Shown here: positions 40,282 through 52,100 of the stretch, piece after piece | Layout: each line of letters opens with the position of its first letter | How positions within the stretch are numbered: position 1 is the first letter of the stretch | NCBI GenBank assembly: GCA_017476545.1 | Contig: JAFUZP010000024.1 | Location: 1-62,494, forward strand | Origin: Alloprevotella sp. | GTDB taxonomy: Bacteria > Bacteroidota > Bacteroidia > Bacteroidales > Bacteroidaceae | Length of the DNA stretch: 62,494 nucleotides | Reading direction: 5' to 3' | Program-made: the position numbers and the translations under genes | The notes under the pieces: generated by a model | Told to the model about the DNA's origin: nothing | Databases searched by the model: none | Seen by the model: the letters and a program-made list of their open reading frames with translations, nothing else

Positions 40282-40345
40282 CTCCCGAAAAAGGGAGGGG
40301 AGCCGGCTTGTCCCGCCCGCCTTTACCATAAAAACGAAATAACCT

Positions 40346-41272
40346 ATGCAGTTCAAGAAAATCCAGGGGCTCATTGACGCTCCTTTCACGCCGTTCAGTC
40401 CGGACGGCGAAGTGAATTACGACATCATTCCCCAATATGCCGCAATGCTCGCCCGCAACGGCTTGAAGGGCGTATTCATCAATGGTTCCAGCGGGGAGGG
40501 GTATATGCTTACGGAAGAGGAGCGTATGCGATTGGCAGAGGCCTGGATAGCTGCTGTTCCTGCGGGCTTTAAGGTCATCGTCCACGTGGGCAGTTGCTGC
40601 GTAAAGTCCTCGCGCCAGCTCGCCGCTCATGCGCAGCAAATCGGTGCTTGGGGTATCGGAGCAATGGCCAGTCCCTTCCCGAAAATCGGAAATGTGCAGG
40701 TGCTTCTTGAATACTGCGAGCAGATAGCCTCTGCCGCGCCGCAATTGCCGTTTTACTTCTACCATATTCCGGCCTTTAACGGTGCCTATCTCTCCATGTA
40801 CGACTTCCTAAGTCTTATTGATGCGAGTGGCCGTATCCCGAATTTCGCCGGTATAAAGTACACATTTGAAAGCCTATATGAATATAACCGCTGCCGCCGC
40901 TTCAAAGATGGGCGTTACGATATGCTCCACGGTCAGGATGAGACAATCCTACCCAGTCTTGCAATGGGCGGCGCACAAGGGGGGATCGGTGGTACGACGA
41001 ATTATAACGGTCGTTGCCTCGTGGGAATTCTTGACGCATGGCGAGCCGGCGACCTGGATAAAGCACGCGCTTTGCAAAACTATGCGCAGGATGTCATAGA
41101 CGTTATCTGCCACTTCCGGGGTAACATAGTGGGAGGGAAGCGCATTATGAAGCTTATAGGACTTGACCTTGGCCCGAACCGCACCCCCTTCCAGAATATG
41201 ACAGATGAGGAAGAGAGACAGCTGAAGCGCGAGCTTGAGGCCATTGATTTCTTCAACCACTGCAACCAATAG
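40346..41272 (+). CDS. DapA-family lyase, N-acetylneuraminate lyase-like
   Basis: 308 residues, the family length. The (beta/alpha)8 barrel has GVFINGSSGEGYML (phosphate/carboxylate site), the tyrosine in FYFYHIPAFNG and the Schiff-base lysine in FAGIKYTFE. GSSGEG and YHIP fit NanA-like enzymes better than DapA. It would cleave N-acetylneuraminate or a related sugar acid to pyruvate plus an amino sugar. It starts an operon with a SpoIID-type fusion and an AmpG-like permease, which points to amino-sugar salvage from cell wall or host glycans. Confidence 0.85.
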   Translation: MQFKKIQGLIDAPFTPFSPDGEVNYDIIPQYAAMLARNGLKGVFINGSSGEGYMLTEEERMRLAEAWIAAVPAGFKVIVHVGSCCVKSSRQLAAHAQQIGAWGIGAMASPFPKIGNVQVLLEYCEQIASAAPQLPFYFYHIPAFNGAYLSMYDFLSLIDASGRIPNFAGIKYTFESLYEYNRCRRFKDGRYDMLHGQDETILPSLAMGGAQGGIGGTTNYNGRCLVGILDAWRAGDLDKARALQNYAQDVIDVICHFRGNIVGGKRIMKLIGLDLGPNRTPFQNMTDEEERQLKRELEAIDFFNHCNQ

Positions 41273-41308
41273 CGCGGCTATCGGTAAACAGATGAACGAT
41301 TTTATACA

Positions 41309-44300
41309 ATGACCCATCAAAGAGATATGGAGTTTACGGGGTTGCAAACCATCGTGCCTATCGGCGCACACTGCTCTACACAACATCTGCGCCAGGTTGC
41401 GGCGGAAGCGAAAGGCGAATGGTGTGCCCTTCACGTTTCAGATAAAGAATTGCAATTGGGTTACCGCTGTTTGGAACGCCTTGCGCAAGCGGCAGATGCG
41501 GTAGGGGCAGTGATGGCTTATAGCGACTACCGCGACCCCGAACCGCATCCTGTGATTGATTATACCGCAGGAGCCTTGCGCGATGACTTTGACTTTGGTG
41601 GGCTGTGGTTGGTGCGTTCGACACATTTGCGCGCGTTTGCGGCATCGGCAGCGGACTGGCATTTCATGGCACCCTACGCCCTACGGCTGTATTTGAGCCG
41701 GGTTGGCGAAATCTTTCACTTGCGCGAATACCTCTATACGCAGCAGGAAACAGACCTGCGCCGTAGCGGTGAGAAGCAGTTTGACTACGTTAATCCGCGT
41801 AATCGGGAGGTTCAGTTAGAGGCGGAGCGCGTTTGCACGGAGCATCTCGCGGCTGTGCGGGCACTTCTAGTCCCCGATGAGTTTGACGACCTTCCGGAGG
41901 ACACGGCGGAATACCCCGTGGAAGCCAGCGTAATTATCCCCGTCCGCAACCGGGAGCGGACAATTGCGGACGCCATCCGCAGTGTGCTTGAACAGCAAGC
42001 GCCATTCGCTTTTAATGTCATCGTGGTGGACAACCATTCCACCGATGGCACAACTGCCGCCGTCCGCTCCTTTGGTGATGATGGACGCGTGGTGCATATC
42101 GTTCCGGAGCGTGGTGATTTAGGCATTGGCGGCTGCTGGGATTTGGCTGTACGTTCGGAGCATTGTGGACGCTATGCCGTACAACTTGATTCCGATGACC
42201 TGTATAGTGCACCGGATGTGCTGGAGCGCATTGTCTCGGCCTTTCGGGAACAGAACGCTGCCATGGTAATCGGGAGTTACCGCATGGTGGACTTTTCTTT
42301 GCAGACGTTGCCGCCCGGACTTATTGACCATCGTGAGTGGACGCCTGACAACGGCCGTAATAATGCCCTCCGCATCAACGGCCTCGGCGCACCGCGTGCC
42401 TTTCGGACAGATGTCCTGCGCCGTATCGGTTTTCCCAATACGAGTTACGGCGAAGACTATGCGCTCGGACTGGCTATATCCCGGCGTTATAGAATCGGGC
42501 GCATATACGATGAACTTTATCTTTGCCGCCGTTGGGAAGGCAATAGCGATGCGGCGTTGAGCATTGATAGCCAGAATAAGAACAACTTCTACAAGGATAG
42601 TTTACGCACGATGGAACTCCGTGCCCGCCAGACCATGCTTCGGCGTTGGCGTCGCCGTACTACCCAGGGTGAGGTACAGGACTTTATAACGCGGCAACTG
42701 GAGCGTTGGGACGAAGTGCATCAGCGTTTTGAGGACTTGGGAAGTGCGGTGCAGACCCGCCACCTGCCCATTGATGGCGACGTACGGCTGGCCGTGCAGC
42801 ACAATCCGCGCCGCATCGGTTCAACGGCAGCCCGTGTCACGGCTGTAGAAATAGCCGAACGTCCTTGCTTCCTCTGCGAACGCAACCGACCTACACCGCA
42901 GCAAATCAGCCTACCTGTTGAGGGGCATTACGAAATCCTTGTGAATCCGTTTCCCATCCTGCCCAACCATCTCACAATCCCTACGCGCCGCCATCGTCCC
43001 CAAAGCATACTGCACGGAATGGCTGAGGTAATGAACCGCCTCGCCTGGGCTTTGCCAGACTTCTTGCTTCTGTATAATGGTCCGCGTAGCGGGGCATCAG
43101 CCCCCGACCACGCGCATCTGCAAGCTGGAGTGCGGGGACTCGTACCGCTGGAGCGCGACTGGAAACTTTACGAGGCCCAGTTGGAGAAAGTTTTTCCCCG
43201 GACTTCTGCTGAACAAGTGGCCTTTGAAGAGAAAGGATACACGGCCCGGCATTTTGGCATCTACCGTTTACGGGGTTATGCCTGTCCTGCCATCGTCGTG
43301 CGCGGCGAGCGTCCAGGACATCCGAAGTTACTACTGACGGCGCTCTCCGTCCTTCCGGTTACAGACAGTGGGGCGGATGCTGAGCCGGACATCAACATCT
43401 TGACATGGCGGCAGCGGGATGAGATTCTTGGTCATGACGAGTTAGTTTCCGTTGTTTTCCCGCGCAGGAAACATCGTCCCGATTGTTACTTCGCCGAGGG
43501 TGGGGAGCAATGCCTCGTTTCCCCGGGTGCGATAGATATGGGCGGCCTGCTGATAACGCCCCGTGCTGAGGATTTTCAGAAGCTGACGGCCGCTCGTGCC
43601 GCTTCCATCCTGCGCGAGGTGACCCTCTCGGAGACAGATTTGCAGCGCGCCCTTGAACAGCTTTCCCCTATGGCTGGGACAGGGGGGGCTGACCCATCCC
43701 CGGATCGTGAAGACGGGGCGGATGAGGAGGTCGAGCCCCGTGTGTCCGTTGGAATTCTTTCGGCGGAGGAAATCCGTTTCACCCTCAATGCGCCATACAC
43801 AGCCAAAGGGGCGGAAGTTACCGGTTCCCAAGTCGCAACCTTCAGTGAGGGCGGTATTCTCTGGCAGGGTAATGTTTACAGCGAACTGGCTTTTACGCCG
43901 GTTTCCTCTGAATCTGGGGAGATGCAACCCACTTTCACACTGGAGGATGTCATTATCGGGCGTCGGTTCCATTGGGAGCGTCGTGAGGCGCAAACGTTCC
44001 CGGGTAAGTTGCGACTGCTGGTGGATGAAGGGAAAATAACCGTTGTGAATGAAGTGCCAGTTGAGGACTACTTGAAGAGTGTCATCAGTTCTGAGATGAG
44101 CGCAACCAGTAGTATGGAACTTCTGAAAGCACACGCAGTCATCAGTCGTAGCTGGCTCTTCCACCAGCGTCAGCGGCGTGAGCAGGGCGCGGGCGGTGAT
44201 TTTTCCAGCCTTGAGCGCAGGGAGGATGGCTACGTCCGTTGGTACGACAGCGATGACCATGCCCTCTTTGATGTCTGTGCCGATGACCACTGCCAGCGTT

Positions 44301-45040
44301 ATCAGGGTGTAACGCGGGCTGCTACGGAGGCTGTGGCTGCCGCAGTGGAGGCGACGCGCGGCTTGGTGCTGGCCTTGTCGGACGGCGAGGTGTGCGATGC
44401 ACGTTTCTCAAAGTGCTGTGGCGGGCTGACGGAGCGTTATTCCGCTTGCTGGGAGCCGCGCGATGTTTCCTATTTGCAGCCGGTTCTTGATGCGGCGGGA
44501 CAGGTGGAGGGGGAAACCGCGTCTGCCGCCATGAGCGAAGAGGCGGCACGTGAATGGGTACTGTCACGTCCCGAAGTTTTCTGCAACACGGGCGATACCG
44601 ACTTGCTGCGTCAGGTGCTGAATGATTACGACCGCGAGACGGCCGATTTTTTCCGTTGGCGTGTTTCCTACACCGCCGCTGAGCTTTCCGACCTTGTGCG
44701 TGAGAAGACGGGAGAAGACTTTGGCACAATAACAGACCTGCAGCCATTGGAGCGCGGGGCGAGCGGCCGTATCACCAGCCTGCGCATTGTGGGCACGGAG
44801 CGCACGCTGACGGTGGGAAAAGAGCTGGAGATACGCCGTATTCTTTCCCCTTCCCACCTGCGTAGCTCTGCCTTCATCGTGGAGCGGACACAGGATGGCT
44901 TCACGCTGCACGGCGCGGGGTGGGGCCACGGCGTGGGGCTCTGCCAGATTGGGGCGGCGGTGATGGCCGCCAGAGGCTACGATTACAAATCAATCCTTAC
45001 ACATTATTATAGAAATGCAGTCCTCAAGAAGCAGTATTAG
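41309..45040 (+). CDS. Three-domain protein: GT2 glycosyltransferase, GalT/HIT-like (DUF4922), SpoIID/LytB
   Basis: 1243 residues. Residues ~205-430 are a GT2 domain: [30 protein letters not shown] and [11 protein letters not shown]. Residues ~480-790 are a HIT/GalT-like domain with CFLCERN (~519), [15 protein letters not shown] and the active-site type HxHxQ in PDHAHLQAG (~600). Residues ~830-1243 are a SpoIID/LytB domain: [13 protein letters not shown] (~919), [11 protein letters not shown] and the terminal [19 protein letters not shown] (~1204). There is no signal peptide or membrane helix, so it is predicted cytosolic, odd for SpoIID, which normally cuts peptidoglycan outside. The stop overlaps the AmpG-like gene by 26 bp. 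An alternative start at 41327 is possible. Confidence 0.88.
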   Translation: MTHQRDMEFTGLQTIVPIGAHCSTQHLRQVAAEAKGEWCALHVSDKELQLGYRCLERLAQAADAVGAVMAYSDYRDPEPHPVIDYTAGALRDDFDFGGLWLVRSTHLRAFAASAADWHFMAPYALRLYLSRVGEIFHLREYLYTQQETDLRRSGEKQFDYVNPRNREVQLEAERVCTEHLAAVRALLVPDEFDDLPEDTAEYPVEASVIIPVRNRERTIADAIRSVLEQQAPFAFNVIVVDNHSTDGTTAAVRSFGDDGRVVHIVPERGDLGIGGCWDLAVRSEHCGRYAVQLDSDDLYSAPDVLERIVSAFREQNAAMVIGSYRMVDFSLQTLPPGLIDHREWTPDNGRNNALRINGLGAPRAFRTDVLRRIGFPNTSYGEDYALGLAISRRYRIGRIYDELYLCRRWEGNSDAALSIDSQNKNNFYKDSLRTMELRARQTMLRRWRRRTTQGEVQDFITRQLERWDEVHQRFEDLGSAVQTRHLPIDGDVRLAVQHNPRRIGSTAARVTAVEIAERPCFLCERNRPTPQQISLPVEGHYEILVNPFPILPNHLTIPTRRHRPQSILHGMAEVMNRLAWALPDFLLLYNGPRSGASAPDHAHLQAGVRGLVPLERDWKLYEAQLEKVFPRTSAEQVAFEEKGYTARHFGIYRLRGYACPAIVVRGERPGHPKLLLTALSVLPVTDSGADAEPDINILTWRQRDEILGHDELVSVVFPRRKHRPDCYFAEGGEQCLVSPGAIDMGGLLITPRAEDFQKLTAARAASILREVTLSETDLQRALEQLSPMAGTGGADPSPDREDGADEEVEPRVSVGILSAEEIRFTLNAPYTAKGAEVTGSQVATFSEGGILWQGNVYSELAFTPVSSESGEMQPTFTLEDVIIGRRFHWERREAQTFPGKLRLLVDEGKITVVNEVPVEDYLKSVISSEMSATSSMELLKAHAVISRSWLFHQRQRREQGAGGDFSSLERREDGYVRWYDSDDHALFDVCADDHCQRYQGVTRAATEAVAAAVEATRGLVLALSDGEVCDARFSKCCGGLTERYSACWEPRDVSYLQPVLDAAGQVEGETASAAMSEEAAREWVLSRPEVFCNTGDTDLLRQVLNDYDRETADFFRWRVSYTAAELSDLVREKTGEDFGTITDLQPLERGASGRITSLRIVGTERTLTVGKELEIRRILSPSHLRSSAFIVERTQDGFTLHGAGWGHGVGLCQIGAAVMAARGYDYKSILTHYYRNAVLKKQY

Positions 45041-46307
45041 ACCCTATGCGTGGATTCCCACGCTCTACTTTGCCGAAGGCATCCCCTACGTCGTGGTGAT
45101 GAGCATTGCGGCGGTCATGTACAAGCGACTCGGCCTCTCGAACACCGACATCGCCTTCTATACCTCATGGCTCTACCTGCCTTGGGTCATCAAGCCCTTC
45201 TGGAGCCCCGTAGTCGATATGCTGCGCACCAAGCGCTGGTGGATTGTCGTCATGCAGTTGCTCGTCGGTGTGGCAATGGCGGGTGTGGCTTTCACGTTGC
45301 CCGCTCCCTCTTTCTTGCAGTGGACGCTTTGGTTCTTCTGGCTCATGGCTTTCTCCAGTGCTACGCACGATATTGCTGCCGACGGCTTCTATATGCTGGC
45401 TCTCTCAGAGCACGACCAGAGCCTTTACGTTGGCATCCGCAGTACGTTCTACCGCATCGCTACGATTGCCGGACAGGGGCTGCTGACGATGCTGGCTGGT
45501 ACTTTGGAGGTATATACCCGCTATCCCGCGCAAGCCTGGGGCTGGACTTTTTGGACCGCGGCTGCTGTATTCGCACTGCTCTGTCTGTACCATGCCTTCA
45601 TGCTGCCGCACCCGTCCAGTGATGCTGGTACCGCCGCCATCGGATTCCGCAGTATGGTGCGTGAGTTCTGCGGCACGTTCGTATCGTTCTTCCGCAAGCC
45701 TGGCATCCTAGCTGCCATAGGTTTCATGCTTCTCTACCGCCTGCCGGAGGCTCTGCTGACGAAGATATGTCCCCTTTTCCTGCTCGACCGCGTGGGAGAG
45801 GGCGGCCTGGGACTGACTACGGCCGAACTGGGATTTGTCCAGGGAACGGTCGGAGTCATGGGACTAACAATCGGTGGCATCCTGGGCGGCATCTGTATCG
45901 CCCGTGGCGGGTTCGGACGCTGGCTGCTCCCGATGGTGGCGGCCATCACCCTGCCCGATGCCGTCTATATCCTGTTGGCCTACTACCAACCCGAGGCCCT
46001 GTGGCTTACGAACTGCTGCATCTTCATTGAACAGTTCGGCTACGGTTTCGGTTTCACGGCCTATATGCTCTACCTCATTTACTTCTCTCAAGGTGCTTCC
46101 AAGACGACGCACTACGCTTTCTGCACCGGCTTTATGGCGCTCTCCATGATGCTTCCCGGCATGGTGGCCGGCGTATTGCAGGAAGCCGTGGGCTATCTGA
46201 ACTTCTTCATCATCGTCATGTGCCTCACGCCGCTGACACTCCTGGCTGCCCGTATGGTGCGCGTGGATGCCGACTTCGGGCGTGAGGAGGGCGGCGAAAC
46301 CGCCTGA
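45015..46307 (+). CDS. ampG: AmpG-like MFS permease
   Basis: 430 residues with about twelve membrane helices. The N-terminus [21 protein letters not shown] and the loop [13 protein letters not shown], then [15 protein letters not shown], match the AmpG subgroup of MFS carriers, which import anhydromuropeptides from the periplasm. It overlaps the end of the SpoIID fusion gene by 26 bp, so transport and the cytosolic enzyme are translationally linked. It is a likely entry gate for wall fragments; the substrate is inferred. Confidence 0.88.
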   Translation: MQSSRSSIRPYAWIPTLYFAEGIPYVVVMSIAAVMYKRLGLSNTDIAFYTSWLYLPWVIKPFWSPVVDMLRTKRWWIVVMQLLVGVAMAGVAFTLPAPSFLQWTLWFFWLMAFSSATHDIAADGFYMLALSEHDQSLYVGIRSTFYRIATIAGQGLLTMLAGTLEVYTRYPAQAWGWTFWTAAAVFALLCLYHAFMLPHPSSDAGTAAIGFRSMVREFCGTFVSFFRKPGILAAIGFMLLYRLPEALLTKICPLFLLDRVGEGGLGLTTAELGFVQGTVGVMGLTIGGILGGICIARGGFGRWLLPMVAAITLPDAVYILLAYYQPEALWLTNCCIFIEQFGYGFGFTAYMLYLIYFSQGASKTTHYAFCTGFMALSMMLPGMVAGVLQEAVGYLNFFIIVMCLTPLTLLAARMVRVDADFGREEGGETA

Positions 46308-46401
46308 GCAACGCTACCGGAACGGCGTTTCTGTATCCTATCCTCTGCGAAAGCGGAAATTGTCTGCCTGCAGACAAAAAACTGTCAGGGTCAAGAAACG
46401 C

Positions 46402-46434
46402 CCCCCCGCAGGCATCGGAACAGCCTGCGGGGGG
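46402..46434. terminator. Terminator between ampG and def
   Basis: CCCCCCGCAGGC and GCCTGCGGGGGG around a 9-nt loop, in a convergent gap. TATCTTG follows on plus and GTTTCTTGA on minus. Confidence 0.75.
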
Positions 46435-46486
46435 TATCTTGTACTTCCTGTATATGTATAGTGCGGATAGCTTGGCCTGGAGAAAA

Positions 46487-47044
46487 TCAGCGCGCGGGCT
46501 TTACGCGGTAGCTGGCGCTGACGCGTCCGCGCTGCAAGGCGTTGAGCTTGTTCTTGACAAGTTGTTTGCGCAGAGGGGCTATGCGGTCGGTAAAGACTTT
46601 TCCCTCAAGGTGGTCCACCTCGTGCTGGAATACACGGGCGAGGTAGCCGTCTATCCATTCTTCGTGCGGTTGCAGGTCTTCATCCACCCAGCTGGCTCGC
46701 ACGCGCTTCGGGCGACGTACGGGTTCGTGGATGCCGGGCAGGGAGAGGCACCCCTCTTCAAGCAGTTCCGTCTCGCTGTCGTCGTATTCCAGGATGTGCG
46801 GGTTGATGTATGCGCGGTTGAAGTCGGCGTATTCGGGAAAATCCTCGCGCAGGGGGTCGAGCGTGATGACGATGAGGCGTATGGCCTTGCCGATTTGTGG
46901 AGCGGCGAGGCCCACGCCGTCGCTTTTGTACATGGTCTCGAACATGTCGGCGATGAGTCGCTTCAGGTCGGGATAGTCAAGGGGGATGTCCTGCGCCACT
47001 TTGCGGAGGACGGGTTGTCCGTAGGTGTAGATGGGGAGCGTCAT
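46487..47044 (-). CDS. def: Peptide deformylase
   Basis: 185 residues from ATG 47044 ([17 protein letters not shown]). The three PDF motifs are intact: [18 protein letters not shown] and QHEVDHLEG, with metal ligands Cys, His and His. It removes the N-formyl group from new proteins. It lies 31 bp after ruvX; the longer ORF start has no family similarity. Confidence 0.96.
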   Translation of the reverse strand: MTLPIYTYGQPVLRKVAQDIPLDYPDLKRLIADMFETMYKSDGVGLAAPQIGKAIRLIVITLDPLREDFPEYADFNRAYINPHILEYDDSETELLEEGCLSLPGIHEPVRRPKRVRASWVDEDLQPHEEWIDGYLARVFQHEVDHLEGKVFTDRIAPLRKQLVKNKLNALQRGRVSASYRVKPAR

Positions 47045-47075
47045 GGTGTTCCGGGGGCGCGCGGATTGTCCGCGC

Positions 47076-47495
47076 TTACTGGGCGTTATTTCTTTGTTGC
47101 ATATAGTCCTGCAGGATGATGCAGGCGGATATTTCATCGACGAGGGCTTTGTCGCGGCGCTTCATCATGGGCAGTCCGCCGTCAAGCATCGTACGGTGGG
47201 CAATGACGCTGGTGAAGCGCTCGTCGTAGAAGTCGAGGGGAATGTCGGGGAAGGCTTTGCGGAACTCTCCTGCGAAGGAGCGCACTCGCGCCGCATTCTC
47301 TGAGGGCTGTCCGTTGGGCTGCATGGGAAGGCCGATGACGGCTCGCTCCACCTGCTCTCGTTGGAAGTAGTCGCGCAAGAAGGGCATGAGCTGCCTGGTC
47401 TCTACGGTAGTCAGTCCGTTTGCGATGATTTGTAAAGGATCGGTGACGGCTATTCCCGTGCGGCGCTTGCCGTAGTCGATGGAGAGTATTCTCAT
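47076..47495 (-). CDS. ruvX: Putative Holliday junction resolvase / 16S pre-rRNA nuclease YqgF
   Basis: 139 residues. The RNase H-like fold begins [20 protein letters not shown], with [19 protein letters not shown] and [14 protein letters not shown], all typical of YqgF/RuvX. In E. coli it trims the 5' end of 16S rRNA. The ATG overlaps the serS stop as ATGA. Confidence 0.94.
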   Translation of the reverse strand: MRILSIDYGKRRTGIAVTDPLQIIANGLTTVETRQLMPFLRDYFQREQVERAVIGLPMQPNGQPSENAARVRSFAGEFRKAFPDIPLDFYDERFTSVIAHRTMLDGGLPMMKRRDKALVDEISACIILQDYMQQRNNAQ

Positions 47496-48766
47496 TTAAT
47501 CAAGTCTGTTCCCATGTAGGGCTGCAGGGCCTTCGGTATGCGGATGCCTTCGGGCGTCTGGAAATCTTCGAGCAGAGCAGCGACGATGCGAGGCAGGGCG
47601 AGGGCTGAGCCGTTGAGCGTGTGGCAGAGCTGAATCTTCTTGTCCGCACCGCGGTAGCGGCATTGCAGGCGGTTGGCCTGGTAGGTGTCGAAGTTGGAGA
47701 CGGAGCTCACTTCGAGCCAGCGTTGTTGTGCTTCGCTATAGACTTCGAAGTCGTAGCAGATAGCGGCCGTGAAGCTCATGTCGCCACCGCAAAGGCGCAG
47801 GATGCGGTAAGGAAGTTCCAACTTTTGGAGCAGCCCTTCCACGTGGTCCAGCATTTCCTGGTGGCTCTCGGCGCTATGTTCGGGCGTATCAATGCGCACG
47901 AGTTCTATCTTTGAAAATTCGTGCAAGCGGTTCAGGCCACGCACGTCCTTTCCGTAACTGCCAGCTTCGCGGCGGAAGCATTGCGTGTAGGCGCAGTTCT
48001 TGATGGGGAGTTCCGCCTCGTTGAGGATGACGTCGCGGTAGATGTTCGTGACGGGCACTTCGGCCGTAGGAATGAGGTAAAGGTCGTCCACCTCGCAGTG
48101 GTACATCTGTCCTTCCTTGTCGGGGAGCTGCCCCGTACCGTATCCGGATGCTGCGTTGACAACTGTGGGCGGCATGATTTCCGTATAACCGGCCTTGCGC
48201 GCCTCATCAAGGAAGAAGTTGATGAGCGCGCGTTGCAGGCGTGCGCCCCAGCCCGTATAGACGGGGAAGCCTGCGCCGCTAATCTTTACGCCGAGGTCGA
48301 AGTCAATCAGGTTGTATTTCTTGGCCAGTTCCCAATGTGGCAGGGGGTTCTCTGGCAGGTCGATGAGCTTTCCGCCCTTCTTTACTACCACGTTGTCCTC
48401 TGCTCCTGTGCCTTCAGGTACCTCATCGTAGGGCAGGTTTGGGATTTGGAGTAGGAGCTGCGTGCGCTCATCGGTGGCCTGCTTCATCTGCTCTTCCAAC
48501 TGTGCGGATTGCACCTTGATTTCTGCTACACGTGCCTTTGCCTGTTCCGCTTCTTCGCGGCGGCCTTCTTTCATGAGCCCGCCGATACTCTTGGAAATCT
48601 GGTTTACCTGAGCCTTGAGTTCGTCCACTTTTTGCTGCGCTTCGCGGCGACGGTTGTCGGCAGCAAGAACTGCCTCTACGGCTTCAGCGGCACCTTTGAA
48701 ATGTTTTTTCTCCAACCCGCGTATGACGGCGGCTTTGTCATCGAGAATTTGTTTGATAGTAAGCAT
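47492..48766 (-). CDS. serS: Seryl-tRNA synthetase
   Basis: 424 residues from ATG 48766 (MLTIKQILDDKAAVIRGLEK). An N-terminal antiparallel coiled coil (~30-100) precedes the class II core with motif 2 YTQCFRREAGSYGKDVRGL and motif 3 NGSALALPRIVAALLEDFQ. It attaches serine to tRNA-Ser. It is the first gene of a serS-ruvX-def block. The ORF's upstream extension crosses the promoter. Confidence 0.97.
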   Translation of the reverse strand: MLTIKQILDDKAAVIRGLEKKHFKGAAEAVEAVLAADNRRREAQQKVDELKAQVNQISKSIGGLMKEGRREEAEQAKARVAEIKVQSAQLEEQMKQATDERTQLLLQIPNLPYDEVPEGTGAEDNVVVKKGGKLIDLPENPLPHWELAKKYNLIDFDLGVKISGAGFPVYTGWGARLQRALINFFLDEARKAGYTEIMPPTVVNAASGYGTGQLPDKEGQMYHCEVDDLYLIPTAEVPVTNIYRDVILNEAELPIKNCAYTQCFRREAGSYGKDVRGLNRLHEFSKIELVRIDTPEHSAESHQEMLDHVEGLLQKLELPYRILRLCGGDMSFTAAICYDFEVYSEAQQRWLEVSSVSNFDTYQANRLQCRYRGADKKIQLCHTLNGSALALPRIVAALLEDFQTPEGIRIPKALQPYMGTDLIK

Positions 48767-48798
48767 ATCGTGATGTGTCTGTTTCTGCTGATTGCACG

Positions 48799-48806
48799 CA
48801 AAGGTA
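48799..48806 (-). promoter_or_regulatory. -7 box for serS
   Basis: On the minus strand TACCTTTG (48806-48799); the -33 position reads TTT. It lies 33 bp before the serS start and about 90 bp from array B. Confidence 0.6.
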
Positions 48807-48897
48807 CGCTTTTCTGGGGAAAACGGAAAGGGAGAGGGGCGGAAAAGCGGGTTGTGCGGAATGTGCGGCAACAGTTTTCTGGTGCGTCCCTTTCCCG

Positions 48898-49021
48898 TAC
48901 CCCTAGGGATAATTCTTCCTAACCCTGCGGTTAGTTTCCCGTAGCCCTGCGGTTAGTTTCCCGTAGCCCTGCGGTTAGTTTCCCGTAGCCCTGCGGTTAA
49001 TTCGCCGTAACCCTATGGGTA
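48898..49021 (+). repeat. 22-bp palindromic array B (six units)
   Basis: Unit starts at 48898, 48920, 48942, 48964, 48986 and 49008, exactly 22 bp apart. Cores are TACCC-CTAG-GGATA, TAACC-CTGC-GGTTA, TAGCC-CTGC-GGTTA (three times) and TAACC-CTAT-GGGTA. Spacers are mostly GTTTCCCG. It lies between sprA's terminator and serS's promoter. Confidence 0.93.
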
Positions 49022-49028
49022 GGAAGAA

Positions 49029-49060
49029 CGCTCCCACAATACCAATATATTGTGGGAGCG
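49029..49060 (-). terminator. Terminator of sprA
   Basis: Perfect 13-bp arms CGCTCCCACAATA and TATTGTGGGAGCG around a 6-nt loop; on the minus strand it is followed by TTCTTCC. It lies ~118 bp past the sprA stop and abuts array B. Confidence 0.8.
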
Positions 49061-49177
49061 GATGGAGGGTGTATCGCGAGGAGCAGACTGCCATACCGAT
49101 GGCTTTCAGAACATTTCCTCCAGGTTACTGCGTCTTGTCTGTAAGTTCTCGTCTCTGCAGAATTACAGGGCGACTGC

Positions 49178-52100
49178 TTACCTGTTGAGCATGAAGCGGA
49201 TACTTATGCCGAAGTCCTGTGTAGTAGTGGGGTAGGAGGACGATGTGAGCAAAGGCGTATTCGTCTGCCTGTCGTAGTAGGCGGTGAGGGTGAGGTACTT
49301 GGAGAGCGTGTAGTCTGCACTGAAGCTGATTTGCAGGGCACGGTTTCCGCTGGTGGCCTGTGTGAGGCCGGTGCGGATGTCGCGGTTGAGGGCCGCCTGA
49401 TTGCGCAGTGAGAAGTCGAGACGCAGATTGAGGTCGTGGCTTACGCCGTCGCGGCTCTTGCTGTTGCTGCGGCTGTTCCTGGTCAGGTCGGGCTCTTCCT
49501 CGATGTCTCCGAGGCTGCGGCGTCCCTTGGCGGGACGTTCGCGCACGGTACGCTTGGCTTGTCCGAACCGTAGGTCGGCAATTTTGTATCCGAGGCCTAT
49601 GACGAAGTCGTTGGAGCGGGTCTCGCTGATTTGTTGGTTGGTCATGGAAAGGGTGACGACGCGCGTCTTGCGGAGTTCTACCTTGGCACTCAGGTTGTTG
49701 AGGAAGGTCATGTCAATACCGAAGAGTGGGGAGAAAGTCTCGTTGATGCTGACGGTGGAGATGTCGTACATGGAGGAGGGGACGGGGTAGCCGGTGGTTA
49801 CGTCGCTGACGAAGCCGAGGCCGCCCATGTACTGCTGCCATGAAGTGAAAGTGTTGTATGCCCCGACGCTGTATATGCTTTTGTATGCGTGGTTGAGATT
49901 GAAGCTTTTGAACGTGCGCTTCATGCGGCGGAGTTTGGCTAGTCCGCCGTAGGATAGGCTCCAGTTGGGGAGAATGCGCGCGAGGGTGGGGAAGATGTCG
50001 AGCTTTCCGTGCGCGCCGTTGGTGTAGGCGTTGAGGAAGGCGGGTATCATTACGTCGGCGCTGTAAGGGCTGACGGGGCCTACTTCGGGGTCGTAGAGCC
50101 CTTGTGCGGCGGCACCGTTGTATTGCGCCTGCACAAGTTGCCTGTAATACTCCAGCGAGCCCCGGAACTGCTCGAAAGCGCGGGAGGAATAACCATTATC
50201 AGCATTTCCGACGCGCTCAAAGGCGGTGCGGATGGAAATTGTTGTCTGCGTGAACGAGCCTGTCTGTGTGGTTGGCATTCCGCTGAACATGTATTGTATG
50301 CTTTTAGCCCTATTTTGGTTGCGCGAGGCGGAGAGGTCTATCTTCAGGTCGCGTGCAGGTTCGAGGGTCGCACGGATTTGTAGGTCTTCGTTAAGGTTGG
50401 TCGTGGCGGGGGTAATGATGCTGTCGGCCATAAGGAGCCAGCCGTTGTCAGCGGCACGGCGGAGGTAGTTCTCGCCAACCGCACCGAAGGCGAAGTCCAG
50501 TCCGGGTGCAAAGGCCCCGCCGGAGCGTTGTCCGAAGATGTCACCCACTTGGGGGAGGAAGCCGGGCACGTTCATGTTGAACTTATTGGAGTAGGAAACA
50601 TTGATGCTGCGCACCATCATGAGGAAACGGGCGGCGTATTGGCTTACCTTGTACCAGGTCTGGTCTTCCTTACGGCGCTTGGGACGCACGGTTAGCTTGA
50701 GCTTGATCGTGTCCTGCGTGAGGATTTCTATTTTGTTATTGTCTATCGGCTTGTAACGCAGGCGCACCCGGTTGCCGTCGGCGTCAATGGCGGTTACGAC
50801 CAGCTTCTTGCTACGCTGGTTGTGCTGCACGGTGACGGTGGTGTCGGGCATGAGTTGCACTTCCTTTTCAAAGTTTTTCTTCTCCGGCACGGGCTTGCTC
50901 TTGTTGTTACGGGAGGTTACGCGGCTTGTGGAGGAGGCTGAGAACTTTTTGTTGGTGTTCTTGAGGAAAGGTATGTGGTTGTAGAGCGTTTCCATGTTCA
51001 GCCGCGCGTTTCCGGAGAGGTCGCGACTGTTGGCAATGGTGTGGCCCATAGAGGTGCCGTTGTCCAGCTCGGCACCGCGCGTCCAGTTGTAACTGGAGCG
51101 GAAGGCTACGTCACTTGTCAGCCAGTCGAACAGTGGCAGTTTGTTGAGGGGTAGTTTCCACGTGGCTTCAAAGTTTTGGGCATACTTAAGTGGTGTGCCG
51201 AGCTGCCGGATGCTTTGCCATACGGAATCTTTCCAGGCCGTGTAGCGGTCGGGATAGAGGTCTTTATTGATTGCCGTATAGGGCTGCTCCACTTCGGCGT
51301 TAGTTCCACTGCTGAATGATGCGTGGAGACTCTTCGTCAGGTCCCAGCGCACGGCGAAGGAACGGTTCCAGAGGAAATCAGAACTCCATGTGAGCGGGAT
51401 GCTTTGGTTCTCGAGATTTTCCATGTCCCGCTCTTGTAGTTCGTAATAAGAGCGCGTTATGTCGGAATTGAACGTAAGGCTCTGCGGCACGTAGTCTATG
51501 CCGAATTCTTTCAGAATCTTGAACCAGTTCGACTTACTCTTGATGAGATTTTTGAACGGGGTAAAGGTGGGGAGATTCGGGGAGTAGCTGTAGTTGACGC
51601 TCCATTTCCAGTTTTGGTCCTTTTCCCATACGGTAGTTTCGCCTGTGGTATGGCGTGTGCTGTGGGCATAGCCGAAGGTGAAGTTCGCAGGGTCGTATGG
51701 CATCGGCGTACGCTTGTTTGTCTGGATGTTAAAGCGTATGCCGGTGAGCGAAAGGTTCTTGGAAACGACAACGCGGTCGGCAATGTTGTTGAGCGAGTCC
51801 TTCTGTTCCTTCGTAATCAGTCCGTCCAGTGCGTCCTCCATGGGCATGTCCGTGTCCAGCGGATTGTACTTCGGGACGATTTTCTCCTTGGAATAGGAGT
51901 AGTAGAGGGGGGCGTTGAGCTTTACCTTATCGGGCAGGAATTTACCGAGTTGCACGTTGGTCGTGACGCTGTATTGGTACAGGTTGTCGTCTCTCCGCTG
52001 CATGACGCTCTCTTCCAGCCCGCCGAAGCCTTCTGTTTCCATGTGGCCGGTAAGGTCCACCGTGGCTACATCGGACAACTTGAGATTGAGCTGCGCCTGC

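Noticed and set aside
48898-49021. The 22-bp array as a CRISPR
   Set aside because: Units are directly adjacent dyads with near-constant 8-bp spacers; no unique spacers or cas genes are present.
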